Of a stretch of 8,929 nucleotides of DNA, positions 1-6,075 are shown in pieces. The translations under genes were made by a program, and so were the position numbers. The DNA is from Clostridia bacterium. GTDB taxonomy: Bacteria > Bacillota_A > Clostridia > Oscillospirales > CAG-272. How positions within the stretch are numbered: the first letter of the stretch is position 1; each line of letters begins with the position of its first letter. The DNA lies in the NCBI GenBank assembly GCA_017462145.1, contig JAFTRT010000034.1:1-8929 (forward strand). Direction: 5' to 3'. A model generated the notes under the pieces. That model did no database searches. It was not told the origin of the DNA and saw only the letters and a program-made list of their open reading frames with translations.

Positions 1-9
1 AAAAAAGTG

Positions 10-18
10 TGATATAAT
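10..18 (+). promoter_or_regulatory. Extended -10 promoter element of rpmE
   Basis: A perfect TATAAT lies at 13-18, preceded by TG at 10-11, which makes an extended -10 element. The -35 box would fall to the left of the window and cannot be seen. Transcription would start near 24-26 and give rpmE a leader of about 50 nt. Confidence 0.7.
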
Positions 19-32
19 ACCTTCGTTTGCAA

Positions 33-50
33 CGATGTCAAAGAACATCG
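33..50 (+). promoter_or_regulatory. Small hairpin in the rpmE 5' leader, possible L31 r-protein leader
   Basis: CGATGT (33-38) pairs perfectly with ACATCG (45-50) across the 6-nt loop CAAAGA. The hairpin sits between the predicted transcription start and the ribosome binding site (CGAGGT, 62-67). Ribosomal protein leaders that bind L31 have been described in several bacterial groups including Firmicutes, so an autoregulatory role is possible. The hairpin is short, and I cannot match it to a covariance model by eye. Confidence 0.35.
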
Positions 51-75
51 AATCATAGAAACGAGGTAAAAAACG

Positions 76-285
76 ATGAAATCCGGAATCCATCCTAAGT
101 ATGAAGAGTGCGTCATCCGCTGCGCTTGCGGCGAGACCGTTACCACCAAGTCCACCAAGGGCGGCGAGATCAGAGTTGAAATTTGCTCCAAGTGCCATCC
201 CTTCTTCACCGGCAAGCAGAAGTTTGTTGACGTGGGCGGACGTGTGGATAAGTTCAAGAAGAGACTGGAAATGTCCGGTCGGTAA
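76..285 (+). CDS. rpmE: 50S ribosomal protein L31 (zinc-binding form)
   Basis: This 69-residue protein is the ribosomal large-subunit protein L31, which sits at the central protuberance and helps bridge to the small subunit. The N-terminus (M-K-S-G-I-H-P-K-Y) and the block C40-H-P-F-F-T-G-K-Q match L31 closely, and the length is typical. Four cysteines at 16, 18, 37 and 40 form the CxC...CxxC zinc site, so this is the zinc-containing form rather than the cysteine-free paralogue made under zinc starvation. The start is an ATG preceded by GAGG at 63-66. The gene appears to be monocistronic: an extended -10 element lies upstream and a hairpin terminator directly follows. No zinc-responsive site is visible in the short upstream part shown. 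Confidence 0.97.
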   Translation: MKSGIHPKYEECVIRCACGETVTTKSTKGGEIRVEICSKCHPFFTGKQKFVDVGGRVDKFKKRLEMSGR

Positions 286-304
286 TCGACCCCTTGAACG
301 GTTC

Positions 305-347
305 AAAGGCAAGCAGTGCAAAGAGCACGGCTTGCCTTTGCTTTTTT
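305..347 (+). terminator. Intrinsic terminator after rpmE
   Basis: A 10-bp stem AAAGGCAAGC (305-314) / GCTTGCCTTT (330-339) is extended after one A-G mismatch by GTGC (316-319) / GCAC (325-328), and is followed by C and six T (342-347). It lies 20 nt past the rpmE stop and 35 nt before hflX, so it should end most rpmE transcripts. Confidence 0.88.
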
Positions 348-381
348 GAGTTCCCTTGAGGGGGACGGAAAGGAGAGACCT

Positions 382-1686
382 ATGAATCCAATGGAAAAGC
401 GGGAAGGAATGGTCGACCGAGCCGTTTTGGTGTCGGTTGTTTACGGCCGGCAGACAAGGGAGGAGATCGAACGGGGCTTGGATGAACTGGATGGCTTGCT
501 GACCACAGCGGGTGGCGAGGCGGTGGCAAGGCTCATTCAAAACAAGGAAGCCCCCGACGTGCGCACGGTGATCGGAAGCGGCAAGGTGTCGGAGCTTGCC
601 AATCTTTGCATGCTGCATGAGATCACGTTGGTGGTATTTGACTGTGAGCTGTCTCCTTCTCAGATCCGCAATTTAGAGGCATTGTTGGGAGAGGATGTGC
701 GTGTCATTGACCGCTCTATGCTGATTCTTGATATTTTTGCTCTGCACGCCGTAACAGGGGAGGGCAAGTTGCAGGTGGAGCTGGCACAGCTGCAATATAC
801 CGCTCCCCGATTGATGGGACGGGGCACCGAGCTGTCCAGACTGGGCGGCGGCATCGGAACGAGAGGCCCCGGCGAATCCAAGCTGGAGACTGACCGTCGG
901 CATTTGCACCGCCGGATTCAGGCCTTGCAGACCCAGATCGCCGAGATGGAAAAGAATCGCAGAACCATGCGAGCCGCAAGAGATCGAAGCGGAATCGTGA
1001 AGGTGGCCATCGTGGGCTATACCAATGCGGGGAAATCTACTTTGCTCAACCGCCTGACCGATGCGGGAATTTTGGCAGAGGACAAGCTGTTTGCCACCTT
1101 GGATCCCACGACAAGAAAATATACGCTTCCGTGCGGTGAGGAGATCCTTCTGACCGATACGGTAGGATTGATCGATAAGCTGCCTCACCATTTGGTCAGC
1201 GCATTCCGATCCACCTTGGAGGAGGCTTGCTCGGCAGATATTTTGCTGATTCTGACCGATGCTTCGGATCCTGCCTTTGCAGAACATCTTCGGGTAACCG
1301 AGCAGGTGTTGGCCGACTTGGGTGCGGTGGATAAGCCCACCTTGTACGTGTTTAACAAATGTGACCGAGGGATGGCCGAGGTACAGGCTGTCGGATCTCG
1401 GGCAAAGGATGCCAATCTTGCCTATATTTCTGCCAAAACGGGGCAGGGCTTGGAGCAGATGATCCGAATGTTGGAGACCGTGGCCACCGACGGAAAACGT
1501 CGGGTGTGCTACCGTATCCCCAACCATGATGCCGGTGCCCTAAATACCCTGTACCGTTTGGCTACCGTGGAGTCGGTGGAGTACGGTGCGGAAGAGATCG
1601 TGGCCGTTGCTCTGGCCGATGCGAAAGCCAGAGGTATGATGAAGCGGTATGAAAGCGACTCCGCTTTGGAGGAGACTGACGAATAA
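382..1686 (+). CDS. hflX: Ribosome-associated GTPase HflX
   Basis: The product is a 434-residue HflX-type GTPase. In known members it binds ribosomes, splits stalled or hibernating 70S particles and takes part in stress recovery. The N-terminal HflX domain (about 13-150) includes the G-S-G-K-V-x-E-L segment. It is followed by the diagnostic glycine-rich linker G-G-G-I-G-T-R-G-P-G-E-S-K-L-E-T-D-R-R at 155-173 and a helical stretch. The G domain then shows G1 GYTNAGKST (212-220), G3 DTVGL (259-263), G4 NKCD (325-328) and G5 SAK (350-352), with no key residue missing. DTVGL has leucine where many homologues have phenylalanine. The ATG at 382 is chosen because AAAGGAG (369-375) sits 6 nt upstream; the open frame runs back to 316, but that part is rpmE terminator. 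I see no dedicated promoter between the rpmE terminator and this start. Confidence 0.96.
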   Translation: MNPMEKREGMVDRAVLVSVVYGRQTREEIERGLDELDGLLTTAGGEAVARLIQNKEAPDVRTVIGSGKVSELANLCMLHEITLVVFDCELSPSQIRNLEALLGEDVRVIDRSMLILDIFALHAVTGEGKLQVELAQLQYTAPRLMGRGTELSRLGGGIGTRGPGESKLETDRRHLHRRIQALQTQIAEMEKNRRTMRAARDRSGIVKVAIVGYTNAGKSTLLNRLTDAGILAEDKLFATLDPTTRKYTLPCGEEILLTDTVGLIDKLPHHLVSAFRSTLEEACSADILLILTDASDPAFAEHLRVTEQVLADLGAVDKPTLYVFNKCDRGMAEVQAVGSRAKDANLAYISAKTGQGLEQMIRMLETVATDGKRRVCYRIPNHDAGALNTLYRLATVESVEYGAEEIVAVALADAKARGMMKRYESDSALEETDE

Positions 1687-1688
1687 AT

Positions 1689-1725
1689 AACAAACGCACG
1701 CTGGCACTTCAAGCGTGCGTTTGTT
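1689..1725 (+). terminator. Intrinsic terminator after hflX
   Basis: A 14-bp perfect stem, AACAAACGCACGCT (1689-1702) with AGCGTGCGTTTGTT (1712-1725), has a 9-nt loop and starts 2 nt past the hflX stop. The U-rich tail is partly built into the stem and is interrupted after it (GTATCAT), so efficiency may be less than full. Confidence 0.8.
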
Positions 1726-1757
1726 GTATCATCCAATTATTTTTTTGGAAAAAATGT

Positions 1758-1773
1758 CGTGTAAATTGACACG
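1758..1773 (+). promoter_or_regulatory. Candidate operator: 16-bp dyad over the -35 box
   Basis: CGTGTAAATTGACACG is an inverted repeat: arms CGTGT and ACACG match exactly, the centre is AATT, and a single symmetric pair (A1763/G1768) is mismatched. It covers the whole -35 box (1766-1771), a classic repressor position. The LacI-type gene at the end of the same operon is the obvious candidate to bind it. That link is inferred from position alone. Confidence 0.5.
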
Positions 1774-1794
1774 GTTCCATCAATACAGTACAAT
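1766..1794 (+). promoter_or_regulatory. Sigma-70-type promoter of the glycosidase-regulator operon
   Basis: TTGACA (1766-1771) and TACAAT (1789-1794) are separated by exactly 17 bp. Transcription should begin near 1801, about 25 nt before the ATG at 1826. An A/T-rich tract lies just upstream (1736-1754). With a consensus -35 and five of six bases in the -10, this is a strong promoter that would need active repression to be switched off. Confidence 0.85.
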
Positions 1795-1825
1795 AAACGT
1801 GATCATTACTTTAAGGAGGCTTGCG

Positions 1826-4348
1826 ATGATCTACGAAAAGCAAAAAACAAAGAATATTTCCTTTCCTTTGGGCGGAATCGGTACGGGATGCATCGGGCTT
1901 GCGGGAAACGGCGAGTTGAACGATTGGGAAATTTTTAACCGTCCCAATAAAAATTCACGGAACGGATATTCCCATTTTGCCGTCAAGGCAATCTACGGAG
2001 AACACAGTGCGACTAAGGTTCTGCACGGCGATACCAACGAAAATCTGATGGGAACTGCTTGCGCAAGCCATGGCCATTACGGTTTTGGATACGGGCCAAG
2101 AGAATCTTCGCTTGCCGGTTTTCCTCATTTTCGGAATGTTACGTTTGAGGGGATATTTCCCGTGGCACGACTGACCTTTTCTGATCCTTCCTTTCCGTTT
2201 GTTGTGAGACTTTGTGCATGGAATCCCATGATTCCTCACGATGAATTCCATTCCAGTCTTCCAGCCGCTTTTTTTGAGTGGGAGATTGAGAATACCTCCG
2301 ATGAGACCGCACAAATTGCCCTTGCGTGCACGGTATGCAATCCTGCAGAGACTACGCAAAATCGAGCGGTATCGGAAGGACACTCACGGGGCATCTTTTT
2401 TGGTAGTGCCAATCAAAAGGATACGGAGATTGGATATTGCGATCTTTGCCTTTTGACCGATTGCGATGACACGGTCGTACAGGAATACTGGTACAGAGGT
2501 CGCTGGAAGGATGGCTGTACCATGTATTGGAACAACTTTTCTCGCCTTGACCGTATGCCCGAGCGACACTATTCGGATCCGTCCAAGGGAGATCACGGAA
2601 CGGTGGTTTCTTATGGAGAGCTTGCCCCCGGAGAGCGAACGAAGTTTCGTTTTGTCATTGCGTGGAATGTTCCCGTTGCCCATAATGATTGGAAGCCTCG
2701 CAGCGAGGACACCGGCATTGGAAATTCGTGGCGCAATTACTATGCAACACAGTTCAAGGATTCTTTGGCAACGGCACAATATGCATTGAAGCACTTTGCC
2801 TCTTTGTATGACAAAACCCTGTGTTTCGCAGAGGCTTTGCAAGCTTGTACGCTGCCGGAAGCAGTAAAGGATGCCGTTTCTGCCAATCTCTCTGTTCTCA
2901 AAACACCAACGGTACTGCGTCTGGAAGACGGTTCGTTTTGGGGATGGGAGGGATGCAATGAGACAACGGGATCTTGCTTTGGAAGCTGTCAGCACGTTTG
3001 GAATTATGCCTATGCGATGCCCTGTCTCTTTCCTCGGTTGGAGCGTTCCATGCGTGAAAACACCATTCGGTATGCGCTTCAAGAGGATGGTGCTACCGGT
3101 TTTCGGATCAATCTTCCACCCCATCGAGGGATGGATACTTCACGTGCTTGTGTGGACGGACAAATGGGCGAGGTGATCAAATGCTATCGGGAATGGAAGC
3201 TATCGGGAGATGACGAATGGCTACGCACCCACTCGGAGGCTATTTTCAGCATGTTAGAGTATGCTTGGTCGGAGAAGAATCCCGATGCTTGGGATGCCGA
3301 TATGGACGGTGTCCTGGAGGGGCGCCAGCACCACACTTTAGATATGGAGCTTTTTGGGCCGAATTCATGGTTGCAAGGCTTTTATCTTCTTGCTTTGGAT
3401 TGCGGGGCCGAAATGGCAACCTATCTTGGAGAAACAGAACGGGCAAGCCTGTATCGAAAGCTTTATCAAAGTGGGAAGATTTGGACAAACGAGCATTTGT
3501 TCAACGGAAGATATTTCTGTCAAAAGATCGATCTTGCCGACAAAGCTTTGGTGGATCGTTTTCATGCTGCAGAACGATATTGGAATGAGGAGACCGGGGA
3601 GATCAAATATCAGGTGGCGGACGGATGTATCATCGACCAAATGCTTGCGGATTGGCATGCTGCCCTGATCGGTGCTAACAGTGTTTTTGATTGGAAGAAA
3701 AAGAGAAGTGCGTTGGAACAGCTTTATCAAAACAATTTTAAGGCTTCTATGCGTGATGTTACCAATAGGTGGCGCAATTTTTCCCTGGACGATGAACAAG
3801 GAACGGTGATCTGCACCTATCCGGAGGGTGTTTCATCTCCTGCAATTCCCATCCCGTACTGTGAGGAGACCATGACAGGTTTTGAATACGCATTGGCGGG
3901 TTTGATGATCCAAGAAGGCTTCGTCTCCCAAGGAGAGCGCATGGTTCAATCGATTCGAGATCGATATGACGGTGAAAAACGAAACCCCTGGAATGAGATC
4001 GAGTGCGGAAACAATTATGCACGCTCGATGGCTTCCTATGCGTTGATGCCGATATACAGTGGATTTACGTTTGATATGACGAAAAAGCATATCGGCTTTG
4101 CGCCTGTCTCGCAACAGGGAACGTACTTGTTCAGTGTTTGCGAGAGCTGGGGCACGGTGACGTTTCATGAAGAGGGCTGTTGCATGAAGATCCTCGGAAA
4201 GCCGTTGACTCTTTGTTCTGTTGCCGTTCCCCAAGGTGCAAGCATCACAAGTGTAACCGTGGATGGAGTTGACCGAACAGTTACGATCAAAGACAGAACG
4301 GTGCAATTGGGAACGGTTGAGATCGCTCGGGAGATGTGCCTGAAATGA
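1826..4348 (+). CDS. GH116/DUF608-type glycoside hydrolase (GBA2-like), cytoplasmic
   Basis: This 840-residue protein resembles family GH116 (GBA2_N/DUF608), retaining enzymes that include beta-glucosidases and non-lysosomal glucosylceramidases. The N-terminal beta domain has the family block F-P-L-G-G-I-G-T-G...D-W-E-I-F-N-R-P (about 12-39). The (alpha/alpha) barrel carries C377-N-E379-T-T-G-S-C384-F-G-S-C388-x-H-V-W-N-Y and D-A-D-M-D-G-V-L-E-G followed by H-T-L-D506. By comparison with the characterised GH116 enzyme of Thermoanaerobacterium xylanolyticum (nucleophile E441, acid/base D593), E379 and D506 are the likely catalytic pair. A beta-rich tail fills roughly 760-840. No signal peptide is present, so the substrate must enter the cell. 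The ATG has AAGGAGG (1813-1819) 6 nt upstream. The stop overlaps the start of the LacI-type gene. The exact sugar substrate cannot be read from the sequence. Confidence 0.87.
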   Translation: MIYEKQKTKNISFPLGGIGTGCIGLAGNGELNDWEIFNRPNKNSRNGYSHFAVKAIYGEHSATKVLHGDTNENLMGTACASHGHYGFGYGPRESSLAGFPHFRNVTFEGIFPVARLTFSDPSFPFVVRLCAWNPMIPHDEFHSSLPAAFFEWEIENTSDETAQIALACTVCNPAETTQNRAVSEGHSRGIFFGSANQKDTEIGYCDLCLLTDCDDTVVQEYWYRGRWKDGCTMYWNNFSRLDRMPERHYSDPSKGDHGTVVSYGELAPGERTKFRFVIAWNVPVAHNDWKPRSEDTGIGNSWRNYYATQFKDSLATAQYALKHFASLYDKTLCFAEALQACTLPEAVKDAVSANLSVLKTPTVLRLEDGSFWGWEGCNETTGSCFGSCQHVWNYAYAMPCLFPRLERSMRENTIRYALQEDGATGFRINLPPHRGMDTSRACVDGQMGEVIKCYREWKLSGDDEWLRTHSEAIFSMLEYAWSEKNPDAWDADMDGVLEGRQHHTLDMELFGPNSWLQGFYLLALDCGAEMATYLGETERASLYRKLYQSGKIWTNEHLFNGRYFCQKIDLADKALVDRFHAAERYWNEETGEIKYQVADGCIIDQMLADWHAALIGANSVFDWKKKRSALEQLYQNNFKASMRDVTNRWRNFSLDDEQGTVICTYPEGVSSPAIPIPYCEETMTGFEYALAGLMIQEGFVSQGERMVQSIRDRYDGEKRNPWNEIECGNNYARSMASYALMPIYSGFTFDMTKKHIGFAPVSQQGTYLFSVCESWGTVTFHEEGCCMKILGKPLTLCSVAVPQGASITSVTVDGVDRTVTIKDRTVQLGTVEIAREMCLK

Positions 4349-5268
4349 GACGCTTTTCCAAAATCACCACAACGCAGTTGGCAAGGATTTGCGGTGTTTC
4401 TCAAGGAACGGTGGATCGTGCGCTTCATAACCGAGATGGGATCAATCCGGAAACCAAAGAGCGGATTTTGACCGTTGCAAGGGAGTATGATTATCTGCCA
4501 AGCGTTCAGGGCGGAGCACCCACCAATTCCATGTTGATCGGTGTTGTGCTTTACGATCTCTATAACGAATTCTTTTCAAAACTGGCCATGAGTATTGTGA
4601 ACACCGCAAGGCTTGCCGGGTATTCCATTATCTTTCAGTTTTCGGGAAAGGACGAGAGAAGAGAGAAAGCCGCACTGGAGTATTTTGATTACATCGGTGT
4701 GGATGGAATCATTCTGTTTTCCACGGGTAGTGACAGTGAAGAATATAAAACGTATTTGCAATTGTTGAAAAGACCGATGGTTTTGATCGGAAACAGGATG
4801 TTTGACCTTCCATACGTTGGAATCGACGATACCGCAGCCATGCGCAGTGTAACGGAGCGGCTGATCAAGCAAATTCCTTTGGGGGACATTCTGTACTATG
4901 CACCGGTTCTGAAGGAACATTTACACAAGGACAATGCGCAACGACTTAGGCTGGATGGCTTTTTGAAAGCGGTGACCGTACTTGGAAGAAACTATCGTAT
5001 TGTCACAACGACGGAAGAGCTTACAAATTTTGGCGGGATTGTGTGTTCTACGGATTACTATGCGCTGAAGGCATGGAAGTATCTTGGATATTCGCAGGAC
5101 GTGAAGCTTGCAGGCTTTGACAATATTTCTTTATTGAAAAAACTTCCATTGAAGATGTGGACGGTAGAATATTCCACCGATCAAATTGCTCAAGAATGTC
5201 TCAATTACATTTTGGGAAGACGGTTTAACGGTCAAATTCAGCATCGGGTGACGTATCATACCGATTGA
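4345..5268 (+). CDS. LacI-family transcriptional regulator with altered hinge
   Basis: This 307-residue protein is a sugar-responsive DNA-binding regulator. The N-terminal helix-turn-helix is clear: T-T-Q-L-A-R-I-C-G-V-S-Q-G-T-V-D-R-A-L-H-N (9-29), then T-K-E-R-I-L and E-Y-D-Y-L-P (47-52). A periplasmic-binding-protein-like effector domain starts at I65-G-V-V and ends with G-F-D-N and a short tail. It is somewhat shorter than typical LacI proteins (about 330-340). Residues 53-62 lack the usual hinge-helix A-R-x-L motif and contain G56-G57 and P59. ATG at 4345 forms an ATGA overlap with the hydrolase stop, and GGGAG at 4329-4333 lies 11 nt upstream. A GTG at 4336 would add three residues but has almost no spacing. 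Co-transcription suggests it controls its own operon by sensing a sugar or a product of the hydrolase. Whether it represses or activates is not known. Confidence 0.9.
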   Translation: MRRFSKITTTQLARICGVSQGTVDRALHNRDGINPETKERILTVAREYDYLPSVQGGAPTNSMLIGVVLYDLYNEFFSKLAMSIVNTARLAGYSIIFQFSGKDERREKAALEYFDYIGVDGIILFSTGSDSEEYKTYLQLLKRPMVLIGNRMFDLPYVGIDDTAAMRSVTERLIKQIPLGDILYYAPVLKEHLHKDNAQRLRLDGFLKAVTVLGRNYRIVTTTEELTNFGGIVCSTDYYALKAWKYLGYSQDVKLAGFDNISLLKKLPLKMWTVEYSTDQIAQECLNYILGRRFNGQIQHRVTYHTD

Positions 5269-5286
5269 TTGCTTGCAAGCTTGCTG

Positions 5287-5333
5287 ACAAAACAGCGGGA
5301 CGGAGAATTCCATTCTCCGTCCCGCTGTTTTGT
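5287..5333 (+). terminator. Strong terminator closing the hydrolase-regulator operon
   Basis: A 21-bp perfect stem (5287-5307 with 5313-5333) encloses a 5-nt loop (TTCCA). The top holds ACGGAGAA/TTCTCCGT and the base is an A-rich/T-rich pairing (ACAAAACAG/CTGTTTTGT) that supplies the U tract. It starts 18 nt past the regulator stop. Because the arms are A-rich on the left and T-rich on the right, it could also work on the opposite strand, but no minus-strand gene ends here. Confidence 0.9.
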
Positions 5334-5370
5334 TGTGATATCGATAAGAGGTTCAAACATAAAAAATAAC

Positions 5371-5399
5371 TTGACATTTTTACTGTTCTGTATTATACT
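5371..5399 (+). promoter_or_regulatory. Sigma-70-type promoter of the YigZ family gene
   Basis: TTGACA (5371-5376) and TATACT (5394-5399) lie 17 bp apart, preceded by an A-rich run (5359-5369). Transcription would start near 5405, giving a leader of about 38 nt before the ATG at 5443. No inverted repeat overlaps the boxes, which suggests constitutive expression. Confidence 0.85.
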
Positions 5400-5442
5400 G
5401 AATTCAAATGGTGTCGAATTTTGGTGCGAGAGGAGAAAGTGT

Positions 5443-6075
5443 ATGGGAGTCTTGCCCGAACAATATACCACGGTTAGTCGAGAGGCGCACGTGGAATTCG
5501 AGGAGAAGCGATCGTTGTTTATCGGTCACGCCCTTCACGTTGACGGTGAAGAGGAGGCCTTGGCCTTTGTCAAACAGCTCAAAAAGCAATACAACGATGC
5601 AACCCATAACGTGTATGCCTATTTGCTCAAAGGGGGGATTCTTGCCCGTTATTCCGACGATGGTGAGCCGCAAGGAACGGCGGGAATGCCCGTTTTGGAG
5701 ACCATTCGCAAAAGCGGAGTGGAGGATGTATGTGTGGTTGTCACACGCTATTTCGGCGGTATTTTACTGGGAGCGGGGGGCTTGGTGCGAGCTTATTCGC
5801 ATTCTGCTTCTTTGGCATTGGCAGAGGCCCAGATCGTCACGTACGAGCCTTATACCGAGTACGAGCTGCGGTGCGGTTACGGTGAATATCAAAAATATCA
5901 AGCGTTGCTGGCGGCGCAGGGTGCTGTGGTGGATTCCTGCGATTTTGCGGAGGCTGTTACCGTTCGGTTTGCGGTGAAAAGAAGAGAAGGAGAACGTTTG
6001 GCAAATGCCATTACGGAGGCAGGCTACGGCCGAAGTTGTCCGCAAAAAATGGGAGAGCGATTTGATTATCGGTAA
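5443..6075 (+). CDS. yigZ: YigZ/IMPACT family protein (UPF0029 and DUF1949 domains)
   Basis: This 210-residue protein belongs to the widespread YigZ/YvyE family, related to eukaryotic IMPACT, which affects translation control through GCN2. The bacterial role is unsettled; nucleic acid or ribosome-linked functions have been proposed from structure. The UPF0029 domain shows S71-D-D-G-E-P-Q-G-T-A-G and V98-V-V-T-R-Y-F-G-G-I-L-L-G-A-G-G-L-V-R-A-Y118, both hallmark motifs. A ferredoxin-like DUF1949 domain follows from about 138 to 200. Length is normal and no motif is broken. The ATG at 5443 has AGGAG (5431-5435) 7 nt upstream. The frame is open back to 5269, but that stretch crosses the previous terminator and this gene's promoter, so a longer start is rejected. 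The stop at 6073-6075 overlaps the beginning of the next gene. Confidence 0.94.
   Translation: MGVLPEQYTTVSREAHVEFEEKRSLFIGHALHVDGEEEALAFVKQLKKQYNDATHNVYAYLLKGGILARYSDDGEPQGTAGMPVLETIRKSGVEDVCVVVTRYFGGILLGAGGLVRAYSHSASLALAEAQIVTYEPYTEYELRCGYGEYQKYQALLAAQGAVVDSCDFAEAVTVRFAVKRREGERLANAITEAGYGRSCPQKMGERFDYR

Noticed and set aside
294..306. Dyad TTGAAC-G-GTTCAA before the rpmE terminator
   Set aside because: Considered as an anti-terminator, but as RNA it makes only a 5-bp hairpin with a 3-nt loop, and it competes with a far stronger terminator stem.
673..1527. 284-codon open frame on the minus strand inside hflX
   Set aside because: It lies wholly within a clear GTPase gene, has no ribosome binding site and its translation resembles no protein family.
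2384..3124. 246-codon minus-strand open frame inside the GH116-type gene
   Set aside because: A shadow of the hydrolase reading frame; composition is odd for a protein and no start signal is seen.
5271..5280. 10-bp palindrome GCTTGCAAGC just after the LacI stop
   Set aside because: Short, with no promoter nearby and no second copy found before the operon; probably chance.
5269..5442. N-terminal extension of the yigZ frame back to 5269
   Set aside because: It would run through the operon terminator and the yigZ promoter; the ATG at 5443 has a good ribosome binding site and fits the family start.
6005..6061. ATG start for the lipoprotein at 6005
   Set aside because: Possible but less likely: the ribosome binding site (AAGGAG) is about 12 nt away and the signal peptide would have an overlong charged start. 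TTG at 6062 has better spacing.
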